DNA of 64,000 nucleotides from Ligilactobacillus animalis KCTC 3501 = DSM 20602 (GTDB lineage: Bacteria; Bacillota; Bacilli; Lactobacillales; Lactobacillaceae), in assembly GCF_001434535.1 (NCBI RefSeq), contig NZ_AYYW01000057.1:124001-188000 (forward strand). The letters are read 5' to 3'. Of the stretch, positions 38,854 to 48,851 are shown piece by piece. Below the pieces are notes generated by a model. That model saw nothing but the letters and a program-made list of their open reading frames with translations, had not been told where the DNA came from and ran no database searches. Position 1 is the stretch's first letter. The number at the start of each line of letters is the position of its first letter. The position numbers and the translations under genes are program-made.

Positions 38854-40278
38854 CTATAGGATATATTGACTAAGATCCTTATCAGCCACGATCTTACCTA
38901 CTTTTTCTTCAACATACGCTTCTGTGATCGTGATCTCACCCATTTGCATGTCTGGTCCTTCAAAGAGTAAATCTTCGAGTAATTTTTCTAAGATCGTGTG
39001 TAAGCGGCGTGCTCCGATATTATCGGTCTCATGGTTTACACGATAGGCGATCTCGGCGATTTTTTCGATCGCTTCGATCGTAAATGTGACCTTAATGTTA
39101 TCAGTCCCAATGATCGCAATATATTGCTTGATCAATGCGTTATTAGGTTCAGTCAAGATCTTAACGAAATCGTCTTTACTCAAGTCTTCTAATTCAACTC
39201 GGATCGGGAAACGTCCTTGTAATTCAGCGATCAGATCGCTTGGTTTACTTTGAGCAAATGCACCTGAAGCGATAAACAAGATGTGATCGGTCTTAATGAT
39301 CCCGTACTTAGTTTTGATCTGCGAACCTTCAACGATCGGTAAGATATCACGTTGGACCCCTTCACGTGAGACTTCACCTGCATTTTGTTGCGATTTTGAA
39401 GTTATCTTATCGATCTCGTCGATAAAGATGATCCCAGTATTTTCTGCACGTTTGATCGCTGCATTAGCTGCATCAGCAGTATTCATCAGTTTTTCTGATT
39501 CTTCACGCACAAATACTTCACGAGCTTCTTTGACTGGCATCGTGCGGGTCACCATCCGTTTAGGTGCTAGTGAACCTAATGTATCCGATAGATCTAATCC
39601 CATTTGGCCTAACATTCCATCAGCACCTTGGAATTTTTGGGCAGGATCTTCCATTTGGATCGTAACTTCTTCATTTTCAAGTAAGCCACGTTGGAGTTTT
39701 TCAGCCACACTGGAGCGTTCACGTTTAACGCCCTCGGTTACGGTTTCGTTTTCTTCAGCACCTTGCATCCCTGGCATGTTTGGCATTTTACCACTTTGGA
39801 GGTCACGCATGAACTGCATGAAGTTTTCTTGTTCATTTTGACGGGTTTGTTGTTTTTGAGCTGGAACTAATAATTTTACTAAGCGTTTATCTGCTTTTTG
39901 GACAGCTTGACTTCTGACCTTTTTAAAGAGTTCATCTTGTTCCATCTTGTAAGCAACTTCGACTAGATCACGCACCATTGATTCAACATCGCGACCAACG
40001 TAACCAACTTCAGTAAATTTTGTTGCTTCGACTTTGATGAATGGTGCATCAACGATTTTAGCCAAACGACGTGCGATCTCAGTCTTACCCACCCCAGTAG
40101 GCCCGATCATCATGAGGTTTTTAGGGGTGATCTCTTCTTGCATGTCTTCGGGCAATTGCATTCGACGGTAACGGTTACGTAAAGCGATCGAGATCGCTTT
40201 TTTAGCCTGATCTTGGCCAATAACATAATTATCTAATTCAGCTACGATTTGTTTAGGTGTTTTTTCACTATGTTCCAT
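38854..40278 (-). CDS. hslU: HslU (ClpY) unfoldase ATPase
   Basis: AAA+ ATPase that unfolds substrates for HslV. It has 474 residues: N-terminal TPKQIVAELDNYVIGQ, Walker A GPTGVGKTE near 54-62, an I-domain insertion (about 110-240), Walker B IIFIDEID and the C-terminal tail ending LSQYIL that docks on HslV. It is the last gene of xerC-hslV-hslU. In Bacillus codY follows this point; here the direction changes and no codY is present. Confidence 0.95.
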   Translation of the reverse strand: MEHSEKTPKQIVAELDNYVIGQDQAKKAISIALRNRYRRMQLPEDMQEEITPKNLMMIGPTGVGKTEIARRLAKIVDAPFIKVEATKFTEVGYVGRDVESMVRDLVEVAYKMEQDELFKKVRSQAVQKADKRLVKLLVPAQKQQTRQNEQENFMQFMRDLQSGKMPNMPGMQGAEENETVTEGVKRERSSVAEKLQRGLLENEEVTIQMEDPAQKFQGADGMLGQMGLDLSDTLGSLAPKRMVTRTMPVKEAREVFVREESEKLMNTADAANAAIKRAENTGIIFIDEIDKITSKSQQNAGEVSREGVQRDILPIVEGSQIKTKYGIIKTDHILFIASGAFAQSKPSDLIAELQGRFPIRVELEDLSKDDFVKILTEPNNALIKQYIAIIGTDNIKVTFTIEAIEKIAEIAYRVNHETDNIGARRLHTILEKLLEDLLFEGPDMQMGEITITEAYVEEKVGKIVADKDLSQYIL

Positions 40279-40298
40279 AGAAATCTGTCACTCCTTGA

Positions 40299-40841
40299 TT
40301 AAAGTTCTTCTACGATGATATTGTGATTGGTGAAAATATCAATATCACCAGCGATCGAGATCGCATTTTGAGCGATCTGAGCTGCACTTAGATCTTTAGC
40401 ATAAGCTGTCATCGCTTTAGCTGCTGCAAAGGCGTAATTTCCACCAGAACCGATCGCTAAAACATTATCATCAGGTTCGATGACTTCACCTGATCCTGAG
40501 ACCAATAGTAAGTTTTCTTTATCCATCACTATCAATAAGGCTTCAAGTTTTTGCAAAGCTTGATCGCTACGCCATTCTTGGGCCAATTCAACAGCTGCCC
40601 GTTGTAAGTTTCCGCTATATTGATTGAGCTTTTTTTCAAATCTATCTTCCAAATTAAAAGCATCAGCAACACTCCCAGCAAAACCAACTACGACTTTATT
40701 ATCGTAGATCCGCCTAACCTTACGAGCAGAACCTTTCATGATGACTTTTTCGCCCATGGTAACTTGACCATCCCCGGCCATCGCAGTATGCCCATTGTGG
40801 CGCACAGCACAGATCGTAGTTGCGTGAAATGAAACAGACAT
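40299..40841 (-). CDS. hslV: HslV (ClpQ/CodW) peptidase
   Basis: Proteasome-like beta subunit of the HslUV protease. It has 180 residues with [18 protein letters not shown] and [10 protein letters not shown]. The N-terminus reads [13 protein letters not shown]: six residues stand between Met1 and the conserved Thr-Thr that forms the active N-terminus in E. coli. This resembles B. subtilis CodW, reported to use an N-terminal serine. Ser2 would then be the nucleophile after Met removal. It lies between xerC and hslU. Confidence 0.94.
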   Translation of the reverse strand: MSVSFHATTICAVRHNGHTAMAGDGQVTMGEKVIMKGSARKVRRIYDNKVVVGFAGSVADAFNLEDRFEKKLNQYSGNLQRAAVELAQEWRSDQALQKLEALLIVMDKENLLLVSGSGEVIEPDDNVLAIGSGGNYAFAAAKAMTAYAKDLSAAQIAQNAISIAGDIDIFTNHNIIVEEL

Positions 40842-40858
40842 GTAAATTCCTCCTAAAT

Positions 40859-41758
40859 TTACGCTCGTGGAAAGAACTTCCGATAATCTCGTTGTAAGTG
40901 TTCCGGCGTAATGTGTGTATATATTTGTGTGGTCGATAAACTACTATGGCCTAAAAGTTCTTGGACCGCTCGTAGATCTGCCCCATTACTCAACAAATGT
41001 GTGGCAAAGGTATGCCGCAATTCATGGGGATGGATCGTGCTCGAAAGCGAACTGCGCTTAACGATCTGGTCTAAAACATAAGAGACACCAGCAGCTGTCA
41101 AGGGATCACCATGATGGTTCACAAAAACATGATCATGTTCACGTTTGTATTTAGCCATCAGTGGCTTACGTGACTTCGCCAAATAACGTTTAAGTGAAGT
41201 ATAACAGTATGACCCAAATGGCACATACCGATCCTTGCGTCCCTTTCCGTGAAGAAGCATCGTTTTTAGTTCAAAGTCGATATCTTCAAGCTTGAGCCCA
41301 GTACACTCACTGAGCCGCATCCCTGTCGAATAAAGTGTTTCAAGCAGGGCGTTATCGCGTAACGAAAGCTTATCCGGGCGCCTTGTTTCCTCAAATAAAA
41401 GCTTGAGTTCTTTTTCATAAAAGAACCGTGGCAAGCGCCGTGGATTTTGTTTGATCTGCACATATGCAAAAGGATCTTTAGTCACATATCCATTGCGCAA
41501 CAAAAAACGATAAAACGCCCGTAGACTTGAGACTTTACGCGAAATGCTACTCATTTTGAGATCTTTATCGTAAAGCTCACTCATAAAGACATGAACATCA
41601 AAAGTCGTGATCGCTGCAAATGATTTAGGATGACCACTGTCAGCTAAAAATTGCTCAAATTCAGTAACATCTTCTAAATAAGCAGTGATCGTCTTAGGCG
41701 AATATTGGCGTTCGACGCGAAGATATTCTTTAAATTCTGTGATCCACTTTTTTTCCAT
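40859..41758 (-). CDS. xerC: Site-specific tyrosine recombinase XerC
   Basis: With XerD it resolves chromosome dimers at dif. The 299 residues carry all catalytic positions: Arg148, Lys172, His245, Arg248, His271 and Tyr280. The gene order trmFO-xerC-hslV-hslU is the Bacilli codV arrangement, which supports XerC. Its likely target dif lies 7 kb away at 33905. The promoter upstream carries a LexA-like box. AAGGAG precedes the ATG. Confidence 0.94.
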   Translation of the reverse strand: MEKKWITEFKEYLRVERQYSPKTITAYLEDVTEFEQFLADSGHPKSFAAITTFDVHVFMSELYDKDLKMSSISRKVSSLRAFYRFLLRNGYVTKDPFAYVQIKQNPRRLPRFFYEKELKLLFEETRRPDKLSLRDNALLETLYSTGMRLSECTGLKLEDIDFELKTMLLHGKGRKDRYVPFGSYCYTSLKRYLAKSRKPLMAKYKREHDHVFVNHHGDPLTAAGVSYVLDQIVKRSSLSSTIHPHELRHTFATHLLSNGADLRAVQELLGHSSLSTTQIYTHITPEHLQRDYRKFFPRA

Positions 41759-41899
41759 TTGCTTGCTCCTTCACCTATCTAAAGCTATTTTCTAATATTG
41801 GTCAATGTTAGTCAAGCTCCTAAATACGTATATGTCTAAAACTTTTAAACTTTCTTAAGGTTAGACGTTTGAGATATCTCTTCGTCTATGAACATGTAT

Positions 41900-41928
41900 A
41901 TTCTAAAACGAAAGTATGTTCGTGTAAA
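41900..41928 (-). promoter_or_regulatory. Promoter of xerC-hslV-hslU
   Basis: On the minus strand TTTACA (41928-41923), 17 bases, TAGAAT (41905-41900), each 5/6 to consensus. The leader of about 130 bases starts with a hairpin AGACG/CGTCT (41887-41863). Confidence 0.6.
41909..41922. promoter_or_regulatory. LexA-like box in the xerC promoter spacer
   Basis: Minus strand CGAAC-ATAC-TTTCG differs at one base from the Gram-positive SOS box form CGAAC-N4-GTTCG. It lies wholly between the -35 and -10, a normal place for repression. Confidence 0.4.
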
Positions 41929-41942
41929 GTGATAAGCACACT

Positions 41943-41982
41943 AAAAAACTCGTACATCTCACACGAGAAATACGAGTTTTTA
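41943..41982 (-). terminator. Terminator of trmFO
   Basis: AAAAACTCGTA/TACGAGTTTTT (41944-41954 with 41971-41981), with a T-run on the minus strand. Confidence 0.85.
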
Positions 41983-41990
41983 TTCTTTCT

Positions 41991-43304
41991 TTAAATATCA
42001 GCTGTTGTTTTAAATTCTTCTAAAACAGCTAACGCACGCTGTGATAAAGCTAAATTGCGTTCGCGTTTTTCACGGATACGTTTTTCCAAACGTGGGATGA
42101 TCCCAAAGTTTGCATTGATCGGTTGGAAATGCTTAGGACTAGCATGGGTGATATAGTGAGCCATTGCCCCCATCATCGTTTCTTCTGGGAAAACGACTGG
42201 TTCTTTACCTTGAGCGATCAAGGCTGCATTGATCCCTGCATAAAGTCCGCTAGCTGCACTTTCAACATAGCCTTCGACACCTGTCATTTGACCTGCAAAT
42301 AATAGATCAGCACGCTTTTTAGTTTGATATGTTGCATTTAAAAATTCTGGTGAACGCAAGTAAGTATTGCGATGCATCACACCATAACGGACAAATTGAG
42401 CATTTTCTAGCCCTGGGATCATTGAAAAGACCCGTTTTTGTTCGCCCCACTTGAGATGCGTCTGGAACCCAACAAGGTTATATAAGTTACCCGCAGCATT
42501 GTCTTGCCGTAATTGAACGACGGCAAAAGGTTCTTTACCTGTTTTAGGGTCTTCTAGGCCAACTGGTTTTAAAGGACCAAAAAGCATCGTCTTTTCACCA
42601 CGCGAAGCCATTTGTTCGATCGGCATACATCCCTCAAAGAATTTTTGATCTTCAAAGTCATGTAATTCAGCCATCTCAGCATTGATCAACTCATGATAAA
42701 AATTGTAGAATTCTTCTTCTGTCATTGGACAGTTGAGATAAGCTGCTTCACCTTTATCGTAACGTGATTTCAAATAGATCTTATCCATATCAAGGGATGA
42801 TTTTTCAACGATCGGAGCAGCGGCATCATAGAAATATAGGCCTTCATCGTCGGTTAAACGCTTGATCGCTTGCGCCAATGGATCAGAAGTCAATGGTCCA
42901 GTCGCAATGACCGTTAATCCTTCTGGGATCTCAGTCAATTCTTCTCGGATAACTTCCACATTAGGATGATTTGTCAATTTTTCTGTGATCGCACTCGAGA
43001 ACGTTTCGCGGTCAACGGCTAACGCTCCACCAGCGGGAACGTTATGTGTATCGGCTGCCTCCATGATGATCGAATCTAAGCGCCGCATCTCTTCTTTTAA
43101 CAACCCCGCACCATTTGTTAATCGATTTGCACGCAACGAGTTAGTGCAGACCAATTCAGCAAAATTTTGTGTATGGTGGGCTGGGGTCTTTTTCTCAGGC
43201 CTCATTTCATAAAGTCGAACCTTGAGGCCACGTTTGGCGATCTGCCAAGCGGCTTCACTGCCGGCTAAACCGGCACCAATAACATTAATGCTAGTAGTTG
43301 TCAT
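41991..43304 (-). CDS. trmFO: tRNA (uracil-54-C5)-methyltransferase, folate/FAD-dependent
   Basis: Makes ribothymidine at tRNA position 54 with methylene-tetrahydrofolate and FAD. It has 437 residues: dinucleotide motif [13 protein letters not shown] at 8-20, the family stretch [31 protein letters not shown], and the catalytic cysteine region [13 protein letters not shown]. Its place between topA and xerC is conserved in Bacilli. A terminator follows, so xerC is likely expressed separately. Confidence 0.95.
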   Translation of the reverse strand: MTTTSINVIGAGLAGSEAAWQIAKRGLKVRLYEMRPEKKTPAHHTQNFAELVCTNSLRANRLTNGAGLLKEEMRRLDSIIMEAADTHNVPAGGALAVDRETFSSAITEKLTNHPNVEVIREELTEIPEGLTVIATGPLTSDPLAQAIKRLTDDEGLYFYDAAAPIVEKSSLDMDKIYLKSRYDKGEAAYLNCPMTEEEFYNFYHELINAEMAELHDFEDQKFFEGCMPIEQMASRGEKTMLFGPLKPVGLEDPKTGKEPFAVVQLRQDNAAGNLYNLVGFQTHLKWGEQKRVFSMIPGLENAQFVRYGVMHRNTYLRSPEFLNATYQTKKRADLLFAGQMTGVEGYVESAASGLYAGINAALIAQGKEPVVFPEETMMGAMAHYITHASPKHFQPINANFGIIPRLEKRIREKRERNLALSQRALAVLEEFKTTADI

Positions 43305-43319
43305 TATTTTACTCCTTAG

Positions 43320-45434
43320 TTATTTTTGAATGGCTTCTTCATAGTCACCATTTGGACACTTAACTTGTTGTCCCTTTTTCGTCTTTTTATAGACTAGATA
43401 GTGGTCACATTTAGGGCAATTTCTACCGACCGGCTTGTCCCAAGAAATAAACTCGCAGTCTGGATACCGCGAACAGCCATAGAAAACGCGATTCTTCTTG
43501 GATTTACGTTCAACAACTTGTCCTTTACCACAAACTGGGCATTTTACCCCGATCTGTTTGATGATCGCTTGGGTGTTTCGGCAATCTGGGAACCGGCTAC
43601 AAGCGTAAAACTTACCATAGCGTCCCATTTTGACGACCATTGGGGCACCACAGATCTCACAATTAAAACCAGCTGGTTCATCTTTGATCGTGACCTTAGC
43701 TAATTTTTCAGAAGCTTCTTTGACCTCATCAGAGAATGGTTGATAAAATTCGTCGATAATGGAGACCCATTCTTGTTTACCTTCTTCGATCTCATCTAGC
43801 TGTCCTTCCAAATTAGCCGTAAAATCAACATTTAAGATATCAGGGAAGCATTCCTGGATCATCTTATCAACGATCTCACCTAATTCCGTTGGTTCGAATT
43901 TACGGGCAGCTAATTTTACATAGTAACGCTTTTGGATGACATTTAGCGTTGGCGCATACGTTGAAGGACGTCCAACCCCATTTTCTTCGAGCGTCTTGAT
44001 CAAACTAGCTTCAGTATAACGAGCTGGTGGTAAGGTGAAGTGTTGATTAGGTTGATTTTTGACCATTAAAACTTCATCAGCTTCTTTTAGGTCTGGTAAG
44101 ACATTATCTTTACGATTGGATTCAGCATAGACCTTAGTAAAACCATCAAATTTTAGTTTTGATCCATTTGCACGATAAGTCACACCATTTTGCATTAGAT
44201 CGACGCGCATCGTATCGACGATCGCCGGTGTCATCTGACTTGCCACAAACCGTGACCAGATCAAAGAATAGAGTTTCATTTGATCTTTAGTCAAATATTT
44301 CTCGATCGATTTAGGGGTCCGCATAACTGAAGAAGGTCGGATCGCTTCATGGGCGTCTTGTGCTCCTTCAGATAGTTTAGCCTTACGTGGCTTTAAAGCT
44401 GCATACTCTTCACCATATTCTTCATGAATAAAGGTCGAAGCTTCATGCTTTGCTACACTAGAGATCCGTGTTGAGTCGGTCCGCATATACGTGATCAACC
44501 CAACAGCACCGCCACGGCCTAAACTGATCCCTTCATAGAGTTGTTGGGCCACCATCATCGTCTTTTGTGTCTTGAATTTCAATGTGTTGTTTGCAGTCTG
44601 TTGCAACGTCGAAGTCGTAAATGGTGGCTGTGGCATCCGTTTACGTTCTTTCTTAGTAACACTTGAAACAGTAAATGGCTTCTTAGTGTCTAACTTAGCT
44701 AAAACATTTTGCACTGCTTCGTTGTTCTTTAGCTCAGCTTTCTTGCCGTCTAAGCCATAGAAACTAGCATCGAATTTAGCTTTATCCTTTTTGAATTGAG
44801 CATCTAAAGTCCAATATTCTTCAGGTTTAAAAGCTTTGATCTCTTGTTCACGTTGAATGATCAAGTTTAAAGCGATCGATTGCACGCGTCCAGCTGATAG
44901 CCCTTTTTTGATCTTAGCCCATAATAGTGGTGAGATCGAGTAACCTACTAAACGATCAAGAACCCGCCTAGCTTGTTGAGCATCAACTAAATTCATATCG
45001 ATCGCCCGTGGGTTTTTAAAAGCATTTTTAACCGCATCTTTAGTGATCTCATTGAACACGACCCGGTTTTTATCTTTTGGATCAAGTCCTAAAAGATAGG
45101 ATAAATGCCATGCGATCGCTTCTCCTTCACGGTCCGGATCGGCTGCAAGATAAACGTGAGCAGCCTTTTTGGCTTCTTTTCTCAGTTCTTTTATCACATC
45201 ACCTTTACCGCGGATCGAAATGTAATGTGGTTCGTAGTTATTTTCAACATCGACCCCCATCTTACTCTTAGGTAAGTCACGAATATGCCCTAAACTAGCC
45301 ATAACTTTATAGCGTGAGCCTAAATATTTTTCGATCGTTTTAGCCTTAGAAGGTGATTCCACGATCACTAAATTTTTTTTTACTTTGCGTTTTGTTTTCT
45401 TTTTGGTAGCAGTCCCAGTTGTAGACCTCGGCAT
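43320..45434 (-). CDS. topA: DNA topoisomerase I
   Basis: Relaxes negative supercoils. The 704 residues have a basic N-terminus ([10 protein letters not shown]), the Toprim domain starting [17 protein letters not shown] with [12 protein letters not shown], the catalytic tyrosine in [11 protein letters not shown], and three C-terminal zinc-finger-like modules (CEICG...C, CPVCG...C and the reduced CPKCD). ATG 45434 after GAGGGAG is preferred to the longer frame. trmFO follows after 15 bases, probably one transcript. Confidence 0.95.
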   Translation of the reverse strand: MPRSTTGTATKKKTKRKVKKNLVIVESPSKAKTIEKYLGSRYKVMASLGHIRDLPKSKMGVDVENNYEPHYISIRGKGDVIKELRKEAKKAAHVYLAADPDREGEAIAWHLSYLLGLDPKDKNRVVFNEITKDAVKNAFKNPRAIDMNLVDAQQARRVLDRLVGYSISPLLWAKIKKGLSAGRVQSIALNLIIQREQEIKAFKPEEYWTLDAQFKKDKAKFDASFYGLDGKKAELKNNEAVQNVLAKLDTKKPFTVSSVTKKERKRMPQPPFTTSTLQQTANNTLKFKTQKTMMVAQQLYEGISLGRGGAVGLITYMRTDSTRISSVAKHEASTFIHEEYGEEYAALKPRKAKLSEGAQDAHEAIRPSSVMRTPKSIEKYLTKDQMKLYSLIWSRFVASQMTPAIVDTMRVDLMQNGVTYRANGSKLKFDGFTKVYAESNRKDNVLPDLKEADEVLMVKNQPNQHFTLPPARYTEASLIKTLEENGVGRPSTYAPTLNVIQKRYYVKLAARKFEPTELGEIVDKMIQECFPDILNVDFTANLEGQLDEIEEGKQEWVSIIDEFYQPFSDEVKEASEKLAKVTIKDEPAGFNCEICGAPMVVKMGRYGKFYACSRFPDCRNTQAIIKQIGVKCPVCGKGQVVERKSKKNRVFYGCSRYPDCEFISWDKPVGRNCPKCDHYLVYKKTKKGQQVKCPNGDYEEAIQK

Positions 45435-45583
45435 ACCAACAACTCCCTCATAATATAGTCTTGATTTAAAAATATCTGCTGACACGATCGATCGACCAGT
45501 CACGAAATTCGATACTCATGTTATGCTATTTAAACTAACTTTGTCAAGCAGTTTGAACATTTCTCAGCTATTGTTTACCTTAC

Positions 45584-46444
45584 CTAAATAAATTCTTCTA
45601 AGATATCATTACTGTTCAGGACTGGTTTGGCTCCAGCTGCGATCAACTCATTACATCCCATCGAATTGATATCATTTATGCGCCCAGGTAAAGCTAAAAC
45701 ATTGCGATTTTCTTGTAGTGCAAGATTAGCGGTGATCAAACTGCCACTGTGATGTCTTGCCTCAACGACTAACACTGTTTGGCATAATCCTGCAATGATC
45801 CGATTACGCAAAGGAAAATGGTATTTCAACGGCCGACTTTCCAAAGGATATTCACTGAGCAACAGTCCAGCATGTGCGATCTGTGTTTGTAAAGCACGAT
45901 TACAGCTTGGGTAACTGATATCTAGGCCATTACCGATCACAGCGATCGTTTTTCCGTGGTGTTTCAAAGCCAACTGATGAGTAAGACCATCAACTCCCTT
46001 GGCCAACCCACTGACAAGGACAAGTTGTTGTTGGATCACGTTAGGTAATAATTGAGTCAAGGCTTGCAGTGCATATGAACTACATTGCCGTGCTCCGACT
46101 ACACCTAAGAGTTTTTTAGAATCCAACAGTTCGATATCGCCTTGATAAAACAAAACGACCGGTGGTGAGTATATTTCCTGTAATTGTGACGGGTAACGCT
46201 TATCTAAAATCGTCAAAAAATGACTGACCTTTAGATTTTGGCGGACCTTTTGCGCCAATTGCTTACTTTGTAGAGCATCCCATAGATCATTTTTTTGCGT
46301 TTGACCTAATTTTAGAAGTAGAAAAAGTTCATCTTTACTAGGGCAACGCTCAAATGAAAGCATATAACGAACGACCCGTAATTCATTTTTAAGATCTAGG
46401 TTACATAAATGTAGCTTCAGCAAGAAAAATTCTAATTCGTTCAT
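45584..46444 (-). CDS. dprA: DNA-processing protein DprA
   Basis: Loads RecA on incoming single-stranded DNA during transformation. It has 286 residues: an N-terminal helical part, then the extended Rossmann domain with GVVGARQCSSYA, SGLAKGVDGLTH, VIGNGLDISYP and RNRIIAGLC. The C-terminal winged helix found in some DprA proteins is missing, as in many Bacilli. ATG 46444 fits AGAGGTG; the GTG 46453 is less likely. It is 149 bases upstream of topA. Confidence 0.93.
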   Translation of the reverse strand: MNELEFFLLKLHLCNLDLKNELRVVRYMLSFERCPSKDELFLLLKLGQTQKNDLWDALQSKQLAQKVRQNLKVSHFLTILDKRYPSQLQEIYSPPVVLFYQGDIELLDSKKLLGVVGARQCSSYALQALTQLLPNVIQQQLVLVSGLAKGVDGLTHQLALKHHGKTIAVIGNGLDISYPSCNRALQTQIAHAGLLLSEYPLESRPLKYHFPLRNRIIAGLCQTVLVVEARHHSGSLITANLALQENRNVLALPGRINDINSMGCNELIAAGAKPVLNSNDILEEFI

Positions 46445-46486
46445 GAAAAACACCTCTCGCTATATAAATACGCAAAGGGTGTGAGT

Positions 46487-47251
46487 TTATTTGCTTAAAT
46501 ATTTAACAACTGGTTCAAATGTCTTACGATGGATCGGAGTGACTCCTTTTTGAGCTAGACCAGCCAAATGTTTAGGCGTCCCGTAGCCAGCATTATTACC
46601 TAGATCATAGCCTGGATATACCGTATCGTAAAATTTCATCAAGTGGTCACGATTGACTTTAGCAACGATACTAGCGGCTGAAATCGAAGCTGATTTAGCG
46701 TCGCCCTTGATCAATTTTGTTTGCGGGATGTCAGTATCAATCTGCATCGCATCGATCAAAATATGCCCCGGTTTGATCGTTAAAGCTTCCAAAGCTTCTT
46801 TCATTGCGATCCGAGTTGCCTGATAGATATTGACTTCATCGATCAGATCATTTTCGGCTACTCCAACGGCTACCGCGACCGCTTGTTCTAAAATTTTACT
46901 ATAAAGTTCTTCACGTTTTTTTTCAGATAACTGCTTTGAATCATTGACTTCAACTAATTGAAAATCATGCGGTAAGATCACTGCTGCTGTAACGACTGGA
47001 CCAGCCAAAGGGCCGCGACCGACTTCGTCGATCCCGGCAACGTATTCAACGTCATTATTCCATAGTTGTTTTTCTAAACGCAAGCGTTCTTTAAATTTGA
47101 CTAGCTTTTGTGCCTGTTTTTCTTTTTGTTTATAATACGTTGCTAAGGCAGTCTGAACACCTTTACGTGGGTCGTTTTTCAATTCTGCTAACATTTCAGC
47201 GCTAGGCTCAGCCTTTAATAGCGCTTTGATCTGTGCGATCGTGTATGCCAA
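46487..47251 (-). CDS. rnhB: Ribonuclease HII
   Basis: Cuts RNA-DNA hybrids and single ribonucleotides in DNA. The 254 residues include an N-terminal extension of about 70 with lysine-rich helices, then the core with [25 protein letters not shown] and [11 protein letters not shown] acidic motifs. The start is TTG 47251 (MAYTIAQIK) after GGGGGAA. It belongs to the rbgA-rnhB-dprA-topA order of Bacilli. Confidence 0.94.
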   Translation of the reverse strand: MAYTIAQIKALLKAEPSAEMLAELKNDPRKGVQTALATYYKQKEKQAQKLVKFKERLRLEKQLWNNDVEYVAGIDEVGRGPLAGPVVTAAVILPHDFQLVEVNDSKQLSEKKREELYSKILEQAVAVAVGVAENDLIDEVNIYQATRIAMKEALEALTIKPGHILIDAMQIDTDIPQTKLIKGDAKSASISAASIVAKVNRDHLMKFYDTVYPGYDLGNNAGYGTPKHLAGLAQKGVTPIHRKTFEPVVKYLSK

Positions 47252-47314
47252 AATAATTCCCCCAATTAATAAATTAAGAGGGGCATGCTACTGCAAGTCC
47301 CTCTCGAATATGAT

Positions 47315-48169
47315 CTAAACTTTAGCTGGATCTTTAGGAACGTCATCCAAAGTATAACGTCCTAACTTGCCCTTGCGACAATCAAAGATCAAACGTTCAC
47401 TTGCGCGCGCATAGTCATCTTTAAAGCCCAATTTACGCGTCAGTTCCTGTAAAACTTCAACTGTCGGCAATTCCAAAAGTTCTTCGTCGATCTTATAGCG
47501 TTCGATCAAAGCTTGTGGATTTTTTGCACTGAATTCTTCGATCTCATATAACGCAACATCATCTTCTGCATATAAAGTATCCTTGATCGCACCCGTCAAA
47601 GCTAGCTTTTTACCCACGATCGGATCTTCGAACTTCGGCCATAAGATCCCCGGTGTATCTAATAATTGGAGATCTTTACCAGCTTTCAACCATTGCTGCG
47701 ACTTGGTGACCCCAGGGCGATTGCCAACTTGAGCAACATTTTTTTTGACCAAATGATTCAATAACGTAGATTTTCCTACGTTAGGGATGCCGATACACAT
47801 GACTTTGATGCGTTGCGATAAGATCCCGCGTGCTTTTTTATTTGCTAATTTTTCAGCTAAGACTTCTTTGATCTTCTTATCGATCACTTTTAATGAACCT
47901 TGAACACTGTTGATCGCTACAGCAGGTTGTCCCATTTTTTCGTAATACTCGATCCATTTACGGGTTTCCTTAGGATCAGCTAAGTCCATTTTCGTCAGCA
48001 CGATAATACTTGGCTTGTCTTGTAATAGATCCTTTAACTGGGGATTACGTGATGATTCAGGTAGTCTAGCATCGACTAATTCCAAAACGACATCCACCAG
48101 TTTGAGGTTTTCTTTGACTTGACGTAAGGCTTTGGCCATGTGACCAGGGAACCATTGAATAATTGCCAT
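47315..48169 (-). CDS. rbgA: Ribosome biogenesis GTPase RbgA (YlqF)
   Basis: Circularly permuted GTPase needed for late 50S assembly. In the 284 residues the G4 motif TKMDLAD precedes G1 GIPNVGKST and G3 DTPGILWP. The N-terminus is the family AIIQWFPGHMAKA, and the C-terminal ANTAR-like RNA-binding part is present. ATG 48169 follows AAAGGA with normal spacing; the in-frame ATG 48187 is discarded. rnhB follows after 63 bases. Confidence 0.95.
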   Translation of the reverse strand: MAIIQWFPGHMAKALRQVKENLKLVDVVLELVDARLPESSRNPQLKDLLQDKPSIIVLTKMDLADPKETRKWIEYYEKMGQPAVAINSVQGSLKVIDKKIKEVLAEKLANKKARGILSQRIKVMCIGIPNVGKSTLLNHLVKKNVAQVGNRPGVTKSQQWLKAGKDLQLLDTPGILWPKFEDPIVGKKLALTGAIKDTLYAEDDVALYEIEEFSAKNPQALIERYKIDEELLELPTVEVLQELTRKLGFKDDYARASERLIFDCRKGKLGRYTLDDVPKDPAKV

Positions 48170-48221
48170 GTTTTTGCATCCTTTCATAAAATTAAATCAG
48201 CTTTTGCTATTATACCATGCC

Positions 48222-48749
48222 TTATAGTACTTTAAAATGCCAGATAGGCCAGTAAATGATCCAGGCTCGTCCTGAGATACACGTTTCATCGACCATCCCT
48301 AAAGTACGCGAATCTTGACTGATCCGGCGATTATCTCCCAATACAAAATATTTACGCGCTGGGACTTTAGTAGTCGTAAAAAAATCATCCAATGTAAAAT
48401 CTGAAGTTTCACCCAAATTTGGATCCGTTAGAAATTTTTCTGGGACCTTCTTTTGATTTACATAAAGCTGATTATTTTCATATTTGATCTCATCACCAGG
48501 TAACCCGATCACCCGTTTGATATAAGTTTCACCATTAGCGAGCTTGAAAGTGACGATATCAAAACGCTTGATCGTACCGTAATGTCGCACCAAGACTTCA
48601 TCATGATCATGAAGTGCCGGTAACATCGAATTGCCATTGACCTCCAAAGGGGTGACTAAAAAAAAGCGAATGAAGAGCGCTATTACGAGCGCCAATACGA
48701 AGGGACCACTCCATTTTTTGAGTTTTTGTTTATCTACATGTACTTTCAT
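48222..48749 (-). CDS. lepB: Signal peptidase I (second copy)
   Basis: The 175 residues have a membrane segment at about 15-34, nucleophile Ser41 in GNSMLP, general base Lys78 in YIKRVIGLPGD and GDNRRISQDSRTLG. It is closer to SipS/T than the copy at 32199 by its compact inner region. The upstream frame begins with GTG 48782, but ATG 48749 precedes the membrane segment in the usual way. The ribosome binding site is weak, leaving some doubt on the start. It lies next to rbgA as in other Bacilli. Confidence 0.92.
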   Translation of the reverse strand: MKVHVDKQKLKKWSGPFVLALVIALFIRFFLVTPLEVNGNSMLPALHDHDEVLVRHYGTIKRFDIVTFKLANGETYIKRVIGLPGDEIKYENNQLYVNQKKVPEKFLTDPNLGETSDFTLDDFFTTTKVPARKYFVLGDNRRISQDSRTLGMVDETCISGRAWIIYWPIWHFKVL

Positions 48750-48811
48750 GATGATCTCTACGTCCCTTTCTGAAAAATACACCCATATTGTAACATAATT
48801 CTTGTAAAGAT

Positions 48812-48844
48812 AAAAAACGGGCGTCTGTTTTGAGACGTCCCGTT
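48812..48844 (-). terminator. Terminator of ctpA
   Basis: AACGGG-CGTCT with its complement (48816-48826 with 48833-48844, one bulged base), then TTTT on the minus strand. Confidence 0.88.
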
Positions 48845-48851
48845 AAAAAAT

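Noticed and set aside
39296-39841. Plus-strand ORF of 181 codons over hslU
   Set aside because: Wholly antisense to a well-conserved ATPase gene, with serine/arginine-rich sequence typical of shadow frames.
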